Source: GCA-003244245 sp963823755 | GTDB taxonomy: Bacteria; Actinomycetota; Actinomycetes; Mycobacteriales; Pseudonocardiaceae | Assembly (NCBI GenBank): GCA_963823755.1 | Contig: CAWGMP010000011.1 | Location: forward strand, 62,001 to 126,000 | Reading direction: 5' to 3' | DNA: 64,000 nt | Part shown: positions 54,901-61,931 of the stretch, one piece after another | Numbering within the stretch: position 1 is the stretch's first letter | Layout of the letters: every line of letters starts with the position of its first letter | Notes under the pieces: model-generated | What the model was told of the DNA's origin: nothing | Seen by the model: only the letters and a program-made list of their open reading frames with translations | Database searches by the model: none | Made by a program: the position numbers and the translations under genes

Positions 54901-57258
54901 GTGGCGGTGGTGGATGACCGAGGCGTTCGGTTGGAGCACAGTGGTCCGGCGTTCGACAGGCAGCCGCCGCAGGACATCACCGCCGAACAGTCCGTGCTCG
55001 GTGGGATGCTGTTGTCCAAGGACGCGATCGCCAACGTGGTGGAGGTGTTGCGGACCGGAGATTTCTACCGGCCTGCTCACCAGGCCGTCTTCAACTGCAT
55101 CCTCGATCTCTACGGGCGTGGTGAGCCAGCCGATCCGGTCACGGTCTCAGCCGAGTTGGAATGCCGCGGCGAGCTACTCCGGGTGGGTGGCGCCCCGTAC
55201 CTGCACACCCTGATCTCGACTGTGCCGACCGCGGCCAATGCCGGGTACTACGCCGAGATCGTCGCAGGCAAGGCGGTGCTGCGACGTCTGGTGGAGGCCG
55301 GCACCCGGGTCGTGCAGCTGGGTTACCACGGGGCCGACGGCGCTGACGTGGACGAAGTGGTGGACCGCGCGCAGGCCGCGATCTACGAAGTCACCGAGCG
55401 GCGGATGAGCGAGGACTACATCGCGCTGGAGGAACTGCTACAGCCCACCATGGACGAGATCGACGCGATCGCCTCCCGAGGTGGCGCTTCGGCCGGCGTC
55501 CCGACCGGTTTCGTCGACCTCGACGCGGTGACCAACGGACTGCACCCCGGTCAGATGGTGATCATTGCGGCGCGCCCCGGAATCGGTAAGGCGCTCGCGC
55601 TGGATACCCCGTTACCTACACCGACTGGCTGGACGACGATGGGCGACATCGCCGTGGGCGATCAGTTGCTAGGCGCGGACGGGCACCCTACGACAGTGGT
55701 AGCCGCGACAGAGGTGATGAGCGGACGACCTTGCTACGAGGTCGAGTTCTCCGATGGCACGGTCATCCTGGCTGACCGGGAGCATCAGTGGCTTACCGAG
55801 ACTCGTGCGTCACGTCGCTCGGCACAACAAGCCGCGACCGGCTACCACCGCCATCGCGCTCAGCCGACGTTCGCCGAGGTGCACACCACCGAGGATATCG
55901 CGGCGACGCTCCGGTGTCGCACCGCTGACCGGCGGCTCAACCACTCCGTGGTCAACTGCCGGCCACTCGACCTGCCCGACCAGGACTTGCCCATCGCGCC
56001 TTACTCGCTCGGTGTGTGGCTCGGTGACGGCTCCGGTCACGCGGCGACCTTCACCAGCGCCGATCCCCAGATCGGGCGTCACATCGAACCCGGTCTGCTG
56101 GGGAGTGAACACATCCCGTCGGTCTACTTGCGGGCTTCGCTCGCGCAGCGGCGGGCTCTGCTCGGTGGGCTGCTCGATACCGACGGCACGGTGACACCCG
56201 GCGGATCGGTACAGTTCTGCGTCACTTCCGCCCGGCTCGCCCGCGACGTTCGCGAACTCGTGGTCAGCCTCGGCTATCGGTGTGGGATCTCGACGAAGCA
56301 GGTCCGTGGCCGATCCGAGGAGCCGTCGGTGGGATCGCCGGCTCAGCCGGCGGTGACGGGATACACCCTCACGTTCAGCACCGAGGACGACGTATTCCAA
56401 CTGGAGTGCAAGCGCCTGGTGCACAAACAACGGCGGCGGTATTCACCGGCGAGGTCAGGGATGCGCTACATCGTCGACGTTCGGCCGGTTCGGTCCGTTC
56501 CGGTCCGCTGCGTGCAGGTGGACAACAGCGACCATCTCTACTTGGCCGGGGAATCGATGATTCCTACCCACAATTCGACGCTGGGGCTGGATCTCGCCCG
56601 ATCCTGCTCGGTCACCCACGGCATGGCCAGCGTGATCTTCTCTCTGGAGATGAGCCGTACCGAGATCGTGATGCGGCTGCTCTCCGCCGAGGCCAAGATC
56701 CGGCTGTCGGATATGCGATCCGGTCGGATGAGCGACGACGACTGGACCCGGCTGGCCCGGCGGATGGGTGAGATCAGTGAGGCTCCGCTGTTCATCGATG
56801 ACTCGCCGAACATGACGATGATGGAGATCCGGGCCAAGGCGCGGCGGCTCAAGCAGCGCCACGACCTGCGCCTGATCGTCGTGGACTATATGCAGCTGAT
56901 GACCTCGGGCAAGAAGGTCGAGTCCCGCCAGCAGGAGGTGAGCGAGTTCTCCCGGCACCTCAAGCTGCTGGCCAAGGAACTCGAAGTCCCCGTGGTCACG
57001 ATCTCCCAGCTCAATCGTGGCCCAGAGCAACGCACCGACAAGAAGCCGATGCTGGCCGACCTTCGCGAAAGTGGATCTCTGGAGCAGGATGCAGACATGG
57101 TGATGCTGATTCACCGGCCGGATGCATGGGAACGGGACGACCCTCGCGCCGGGGAGGCGGACCTGATCTTGGCGAAACACCGGAACGGGCCGACCACGAC
57201 CGTGACTGTCGCCCACCAGCTGCATTACAGCCGGTTCAACGACATGGCCCGCGGTTAA
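54901..57258 (+). CDS. dnaB: replicative DNA helicase with intein
   Basis: Encodes 785 aa from GTG 54901; removal of the 328-aa intein leaves 457 aa, normal for DnaB. The N-terminal domain reads PPQDITAEQSVLGGMLLSKD. The RecA-like ATPase has Walker A RPGIGK|ST split by the intein, then SLEMSRTEIVMRLLSAEAKI, LIVVDYMQLMTSGKK, and SQLNRGPEQRTDKKPMLADL-RESG. As the hexameric replicative helicase, its activity depends on intein splicing. It is placed downstream of rplI as in mycobacteria, but with 8.9 kb inserted between. Confidence 0.97.
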   Translation: MAVVDDRGVRLEHSGPAFDRQPPQDITAEQSVLGGMLLSKDAIANVVEVLRTGDFYRPAHQAVFNCILDLYGRGEPADPVTVSAELECRGELLRVGGAPYLHTLISTVPTAANAGYYAEIVAGKAVLRRLVEAGTRVVQLGYHGADGADVDEVVDRAQAAIYEVTERRMSEDYIALEELLQPTMDEIDAIASRGGASAGVPTGFVDLDAVTNGLHPGQMVIIAARPGIGKALALDTPLPTPTGWTTMGDIAVGDQLLGADGHPTTVVAATEVMSGRPCYEVEFSDGTVILADREHQWLTETRASRRSAQQAATGYHRHRAQPTFAEVHTTEDIAATLRCRTADRRLNHSVVNCRPLDLPDQDLPIAPYSLGVWLGDGSGHAATFTSADPQIGRHIEPGLLGSEHIPSVYLRASLAQRRALLGGLLDTDGTVTPGGSVQFCVTSARLARDVRELVVSLGYRCGISTKQVRGRSEEPSVGSPAQPAVTGYTLTFSTEDDVFQLECKRLVHKQRRRYSPARSGMRYIVDVRPVRSVPVRCVQVDNSDHLYLAGESMIPTHNSTLGLDLARSCSVTHGMASVIFSLEMSRTEIVMRLLSAEAKIRLSDMRSGRMSDDDWTRLARRMGEISEAPLFIDDSPNMTMMEIRAKARRLKQRHDLRLIVVDYMQLMTSGKKVESRQQEVSEFSRHLKLLAKELEVPVVTISQLNRGPEQRTDKKPMLADLRESGSLEQDADMVMLIHRPDAWERDDPRAGEADLILAKHRNGPTTTVTVAHQLHYSRFNDMARG
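55591..56574 (+). other. class 3-type intein with LAGLIDADG endonuclease in DnaB
   Basis: The 328 residues between GIGK and STLGLD start with ALALDTPLPTPTGWTTMGDI (Ala at position 1, no Cys/Ser) and end MIPTHN. Block B has EHQW, block F has VRCVQVDNSDHLYLAG, and block G has a Thr before HN. Together these give the W-C-T triad of class 3 inteins, which use the block F Cys as first nucleophile. The DOD endonuclease is intact by eye: YSLGVWLGDGSG and LLGGLLDTDGTV. The +1 extein residue is Ser. Insertion in the P-loop makes splicing essential. Confidence 0.88.
56337..56351. repeat. dispersed palindrome inside the intein
   Basis: GCCGGCTCAGCCGGC encodes part of VGSPAQPAVTG in the intein, between the endonuclease motifs and block F. 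It looks inserted into a tolerant loop. Confidence 0.7.
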
Positions 57259-57386
57259 CCACCGAGAGGCGCCCCTGCCATGTCGGCAGACCCCGACTCC
57301 GCCACACCCGGCGCGGGACCGCGCAATTGTCAGGGTGGCGCCCCATACTGCTGGCCGACCGGTTTGCTCGGAGGCAGGAGGGTGCA

Positions 57387-58760
57387 GTGGTACAGCGGAA
57401 TCGGGAGCGACGGGCTGCTGCGGCGGGGCGGCGCCGGGCGCGCCGCCGCGCCTACGTCGGAACTGGAAGCCCCGGATCGGAGACCGCCGGCGCTGCTAGC
57501 TCGGATGGGCCGACCGCACGAGCCAGGCCGTCGGCGGAGACGATCTCCACGGTACTGCTCAGCGCGGCACGCGAGCACGGTGCAGGCGATCCAGACGCTG
57601 CGGCGAGCATCGGCGCGATGGTGGCCGATCGGTGCGGCCACCAGCCCAGCCTGGTCGCGGCGGCAGTCAGGTGTGCGGTGGTCCCGCTGATCACGACGGC
57701 GTGGACGCGTGGCTGGTCACCCGAGGATCTCCACCAGATGGCTCGGCGGCGGTTGACTGCCGCAGGAGTCGGCTACCTCGTCGATGCGATCGCCGATGAG
57801 GGCGAGCGTTACGCCAAGGCCGCTCTGGCGCAGCGGTGGTGCGACGACCTGCGGCAGATCGGGGCGGTGGTGTGGTGGGAAGCCGGCCGGCCCGGAGGCC
57901 ATCTCCTGCAGTGGGCTCGACGCGACGACCACAGCCTGGCAGACGCGCTCACCACGATCATCGAGGTGCTGGCGGTGCTGCTGGCGCTACCAGTGCTGCC
58001 CAGGATCGTGCCCCCGCCGGGGTCCGCCGCTGCCACCGCCACGGCGCCGCGTGGCGGTGTCGACCAGAAGATGCTGGCCCGGGTTCGGGCACTGTTGGCC
58101 AAGGCCGAGTCGACCACCTTCCCTGAGGAGGCCGAGGCACTGTCGGCCAAGGCCCAAGAGCTGATGAGCCGGTATTCGCTGGAGCGGATCGTGGTGGAGA
58201 ACAGCGCTCCGGGATCGGACCCGCATCCCGCCGCCGCCCGCAGGCTGTGGCTGGACAACCCCTACGTGGCGGCCAAGGCGCTGCTGGTGGGCGCGGTGGC
58301 CGAGGCGAACCGGTGCCGGACCGTGTTGTCGGAGAAGCTCGGATTCACCACCGTGCTGGGTGACCAGGTCGACCTGGAGATCGTTGAACTGCTCGCCACG
58401 TCCCTGCTGGTCCAGGCGACCAGGGCGATGGTGTCCGCGGGTAGCCAGACCACCCGCACTGGGCGGTCTCGGACCCGGTCGTACCGCCAGTCGTTCCTGC
58501 TCGCCTATGCGACCCGCATCGGCGAACGGCTGGCCACCGCGCGCGATGTGGGTGCTGCGTCGGTGGCCGATTCGGCGCAGCTGCTGCCGGTGCTGGCCGC
58601 TCGAGAGCGGGTGGTGGACGAACTGTTCGACTCGATGTTCCCGGAGTCGGTGTCCCGCTCGTTCAACGTCGGTAACGCCGCTGGGTGGCACGCCGGCCGT
58701 GCGGCCGCGGACCTCGCAGTACTCGATACCCGGCGCGCGATGGCTGCTGGGGACAGGTGA
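57387..58760 (+). CDS. DUF2786 domain protein
   Basis: Encodes 457 aa from GTG 57387, chosen because AGGAGG lies 5 nt upstream. A basic Arg-rich start (QRNRERRAAAAGRRRARRR) leads to a helical region. The DUF2786 motif follows, DQKMLARVRALLAKAESTTF-PEEAEALSAKAQELM. Later blocks are YVAAKALLVGAVAEANRCRT and QVDLEIVELLATSLLVQATR. Function unknown. It is convergent with the PrsW gene, 15 nt apart. Confidence 0.85.
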   Translation: MVQRNRERRAAAAGRRRARRRAYVGTGSPGSETAGAASSDGPTARARPSAETISTVLLSAAREHGAGDPDAAASIGAMVADRCGHQPSLVAAAVRCAVVPLITTAWTRGWSPEDLHQMARRRLTAAGVGYLVDAIADEGERYAKAALAQRWCDDLRQIGAVVWWEAGRPGGHLLQWARRDDHSLADALTTIIEVLAVLLALPVLPRIVPPPGSAAATATAPRGGVDQKMLARVRALLAKAESTTFPEEAEALSAKAQELMSRYSLERIVVENSAPGSDPHPAAARRLWLDNPYVAAKALLVGAVAEANRCRTVLSEKLGFTTVLGDQVDLEIVELLATSLLVQATRAMVSAGSQTTRTGRSRTRSYRQSFLLAYATRIGERLATARDVGAASVADSAQLLPVLAARERVVDELFDSMFPESVSRSFNVGNAAGWHAGRAAADLAVLDTRRAMAAGDR

Positions 58761-58775
58761 GCGCTGCCCAGGTGT

Positions 58776-59594
58776 CTACTGCGTTGGTCTACGGGTGGTG
58801 AGGACATTGCGGTGGGTTTGGCGCAGCAGCAGGGCGAGGCTGATGAACCCGATGATGAGGTAGCCGTACCAGGCGTTGGTCGCATCCCAGGCGGCGTGTA
58901 AGGCTGCGGCGAGGAGGAAGGTTCCGACCGCGGCGGCCAGCGCGCGTGGGCGCCATCGTTGGGTATGGGCCCACCACAGCGCCGCAGCGGCGAGGCCGGT
59001 CCAGGCGGCGTGCCCGGCTGGACCCAGTGCTCCACGTAGCAGGAGCACGTCTTCGGCGTTGGTAAGATCGCCGTCGGTGGCCAGCAGGGTCACAAACCCG
59101 TAGCCCAGGGTCTCCAGCACGGCAAAACCCATGCCGACCGCGACGCCGATGAGCAGCCCGTCGGCAGGATTGGCCCGGTACCGGGTGAAGATCAACACCC
59201 CGATCGGCACCAAGAGCTTGGCGGCTTCTTCGATCAGCCCGATGAACACCGTCGGTAGCTCGCCGAGCCGTTGGATGGTGTCGAATTCCAGCACGCTGGC
59301 GACCGCGGCACCCAACACGCCACCCAGCAGCGCACAGCTCAACAGCACGCTCAGCGGCAGATCAAAGGCGGGGTTTCGGCCATCGACGTAGACCACGAAG
59401 ACCACCGGGACCAGCAGCGCGCCCAGCACCAGCAGGGCGGGCACCAGTGTCGGATTGCCGGTGATCACCAGTGCCTGCTGGACGGCGATGAACAGTCCGA
59501 TTCCCACCAGCAGCACCGGCAGCCACGCCCACCGCCGCGCCCGAGCCGGACGCGGGCGATCGCTCGTGCTTATCCCGTGCCGCGTGGCGGCCAT
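58776..59594 (-). CDS. PrsW-family intramembrane metalloprotease
   Basis: Encodes about 272 aa with 8 or so helices. The family's metal-binding elements are seen: FIGLIEEAAKLLVPIG (EEAAK), MGFAVLETLGYGF (E in helix), ALGPAGHAAWTGLAAA and AALHAAWDATNAW (conserved His). PrsW in Bacillus cleaves an anti-sigma factor; actinobacterial members are mostly uncharacterised. ATG 59594 follows AAGGTGG. Confidence 0.88.
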   Translation of the reverse strand: MAATRHGISTSDRPRPARARRWAWLPVLLVGIGLFIAVQQALVITGNPTLVPALLVLGALLVPVVFVVYVDGRNPAFDLPLSVLLSCALLGGVLGAAVASVLEFDTIQRLGELPTVFIGLIEEAAKLLVPIGVLIFTRYRANPADGLLIGVAVGMGFAVLETLGYGFVTLLATDGDLTNAEDVLLLRGALGPAGHAAWTGLAAAALWWAHTQRWRPRALAAAVGTFLLAAALHAAWDATNAWYGYLIIGFISLALLLRQTHRNVLTTRRPTQ

Positions 59595-59619
59595 AACCAC
59601 CTTCTACCCCAGTTTGGGT

Positions 59620-59958
59620 TCAGCCTGAAGCTGGAGTGACGTCGAACCAGTAGTTCTGCCCGTACTGACTGTCCCAGGCGACACACCCTGTGTGATCTGT
59701 GTTGTGGAACCACAACTCGATCCTCGTGGCGTCACTGGGTACCTGAACTGTCAGCGACCCCGGTGCCACCCGGCCCTGTTTTTCCTCGCCGCTCGGGTGA
59801 AAACGCATATAGGCAACGACGCTCCAAGCATCCTGCCCGTAGCGGCGGGCATCACAACGAACTCGCCCATTCGAATACTCGATGGACAGCGGCGCACCTG
59901 GACGGATGTCGCCGTCCTGCTGGTGCGACCAATCGGAGAGGAACTTCAAGGTTCCCAT
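59620..59958 (-). CDS. DUF6209-like small protein
   Basis: Encodes 112 aa from ATG 59958 with GGAGG 5 nt upstream. Blocks: LKFLSDWSHQQDGDIRPGAP, AWSVVAYMRFHPSGEE, TRIELWFHNTDHTGCVAWDS, QYGQNYWFDV. This resembles the beta-rich DUF6209 family. It has no signal peptide. The role is unknown and the family name is from memory. Confidence 0.6.
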   Translation of the reverse strand: MGTLKFLSDWSHQQDGDIRPGAPLSIEYSNGRVRCDARRYGQDAWSVVAYMRFHPSGEEKQGRVAPGSLTVQVPSDATRIELWFHNTDHTGCVAWDSQYGQNYWFDVTPASG

Positions 59959-60003
59959 GCCTACCTCCACGTTGGATGTGTTTTCTCTCAGTGCAGAACG
60001 AGA

Positions 60004-61122
60004 TTATTCGGGGTTCGACCAGTCTCTGTGGCGGGCCTCGTCGAGAAGGGTTTGGACGATCTGGCTTTCCGGGACGGTCTTGATGACCTTGCCGCGGATG
60101 AAGATCTGGCCTTTACCGTTGCCGGCGGAGACGCCGAGGTCGGCTTCGCGGGCTTCGCCGGGGCCGTTGACCACGCAGCCCATGACGGCGATGCGCAGTG
60201 GGACGGGGAAGCCGTCGAAGGCGGCGGTGACCGCTTCGGCGAGGGTGTAGACGTCGACCTGGGCGCGCCCGCACGAGGGGCAGGACACGATCTCCAGGCG
60301 GCGGGGTCGCAGGCCGAGGGATTGGAGGATCTGGTGGCCGACCTTGACCTCCTCGACGGGTGGGGCGGACAGCGACACGCGGATGGTGTCACCGATTCCC
60401 TCGGCGAGCAGGACTCCGAAGGCGACGGCGGACTTGATGGTGCCCTGGAAGCGTGGTCCGGCCTCGGTGACGCCGAGATGGAGCGGGTAGTCGCAGCGTT
60501 GCGCCAGCTGGCGGTAGGCGGCGATCATGACCAGGGGGTCGTGGTGTTTGACGGAGATCTTGATGTCACGAAATCCGTGTTCTTCGAACAGGGAGCATTC
60601 CCAGAGGGCGGATTCGACCAAGGCGTCGGGGGTGGCGTGGCCGTGGGTGGCCAGCACCCGGGGGTCGAGGGAGCCGGCGTTGACCCCGATGCGGATCGGG
60701 ACACCGGCGCCGGTGGCGGCGTGTGCGATCTGTTTGATTTTGTCGTCGAACTTCTTGATGTTGCCGGGGTTGACGCGCACGGCGGCGCAGCCGGCGGCCA
60801 GGGCGGCGAAGACGTACCGGGGTTGGAAGTGGATGTCGGCGATGACCGGGATCTGGGATTTGGTGGCGATGGCGGGCAATGCGTCGGCGTCGTCTTGGCT
60901 GGGGACCGCGACTCGCACGATCTGGCAACCCGCCGCGGTGAGCTCGGCGATCTGCTGCAAGGTGGCGTCGATGTCGGCGGTACGGGTGGTGGTCATGGAC
61001 TGGACCGAGACCGGCGCGCCGCCGCCGACGGGCACACTACCGACCATGACCTGGCGAGATGCCCGGCGCCGCAGGGCCGGGAGAGCCGGCGACGCGGGCA
61101 TGCCCAGTTGCACAGTTGTCAT
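60004..61122 (-). CDS. ispG: 4-hydroxy-3-methylbut-2-enyl diphosphate synthase
   Basis: Encodes 372 aa; ATG 61122 has AAGGAG 6 nt upstream. Family features are SVPVGGGAPVSVQSMTTTRT, CQIVRVAVPSQDDADAL, PVIADIHFQPRYVFAALAAG and RVNPGNIKKFD. The [4Fe-4S] ligands lie in SCPSCGRAQVDVYTLAEAV and MGCVVNGPGEAREADLG. It performs the sixth step of the MEP isoprenoid pathway. A dxs 3' remnant directly upstream suggests the gene came with a dxs partner, so it may be a second, specialised copy. Confidence 0.94.
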   Translation of the reverse strand: MTTVQLGMPASPALPALRRRASRQVMVGSVPVGGGAPVSVQSMTTTRTADIDATLQQIAELTAAGCQIVRVAVPSQDDADALPAIATKSQIPVIADIHFQPRYVFAALAAGCAAVRVNPGNIKKFDDKIKQIAHAATGAGVPIRIGVNAGSLDPRVLATHGHATPDALVESALWECSLFEEHGFRDIKISVKHHDPLVMIAAYRQLAQRCDYPLHLGVTEAGPRFQGTIKSAVAFGVLLAEGIGDTIRVSLSAPPVEEVKVGHQILQSLGLRPRRLEIVSCPSCGRAQVDVYTLAEAVTAAFDGFPVPLRIAVMGCVVNGPGEAREADLGVSAGNGKGQIFIRGKVIKTVPESQIVQTLLDEARHRDWSNPE

Positions 61123-61158
61123 CACATCTCCTTGAAAGTGACTTTCCCCCGGTGTGCT

Positions 61159-61323
61159 GGCGAGACATGTGAAAACAGCAGTGGCGATGCCGGCCTTGTC
61201 CAGGCCGTGGGCGCGCAGGATCCGATCACGGGAGACGTGCGGCAAAAACCGTGGTGGCAGGGCGACGTTGGCCGCTCCGGCGGCGTCCAACGCCTGGGCG
61301 ATCCGATGGGTGGTAGGCGACAC
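61159..61323 (-). pseudogene. dxs (1-deoxyxylulose-5-phosphate synthase) C-terminal remnant
   Basis: In the frame leading into ispG, 55 codons read HRIAQALDAAGAANVALPPR, FLPHVSRDRILRAHGLDKAG and IATAVFTCLA. This fits the extreme C-terminus of DXS (GLPxxFLxHGSRxxLLxxxGLDxxGI). Everything upstream is missing. No stop separates it from ispG, but the ispG ribosome site makes ATG 61122 the true start. Confidence 0.6.
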
Positions 61324-61589
61324 GTTGCGGACTCGTTCAAGAATACGAAAAACTCACATAAGATGATGCGCTCCCCCGGTCGGACGGTAAGTCTAGACGT
61401 GCAGGTGAGCTAATCGACCCGTCCGAATTGTTCGACAAATGCCAGGTTAGCAGCGTGTCTCAAAGCCCGTCAGTCACCCGAAGGTGGGTGATCCATACCT
61501 GCGCTTTCATTACTCATGGTAAGACCAAGATGGTTTCGCCTCAGCCACATGGCCTATGGTTCGGGAGGCTGTCCGCTGGGAACCGAGCA

Positions 61590-61928
61590 GCTCTCCTGTC
61601 GAACTACCTGGTGCAATGGCGCGAGCATTGTGGTCACTACTGAGGGGACAGCGCTGGTGGGGGCCTGTTGCTGGTCACCACGTCACGGATGGTCACGGTG
61701 CCCGTCTCGGCTCGGGCGCGGTGACCCTGGAAGATGCACTGACGGGGCCTCAAGCCATCCCTGGCCAAGGTTCACGTGTTGCACGAGATCGCTCCGGACG
61801 AGACGACGGTGGAATTCGGGTTGAAAATGGCCGGTGAGACCGGGATGATCATTGCTAGGGGCGCCATGGAGGTGAACTTCACGGTTTCCCTGTCCTGGAA
61901 GTCAGGTAGCCCGGACAAGACGGGGTAG
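61590..61928 (+). pseudogene. Trypco1-type (CU044_2847 family) partner protein, frameshifted
   Basis: The piece 61743-61928 reads GLKPSLAKVHVLHEIAPDET, TVEFGLKMAGETGMIIARGA and MEVNFTVSLSWKSG, the typical end of the trypsin-co-occurring domain 1 family. Preceding parts lie in other frames: GPVAGHHVTDGHGARLGSGA then VTLEDAL, and earlier NGASIVVTTEGTALVG. So at least two frameshifts are present. The stop at 61926-61928 is 3 nt before the trypsin-nSTAND start, the usual gene pairing. Confidence 0.6.
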
Positions 61929-61931
61929 CCA

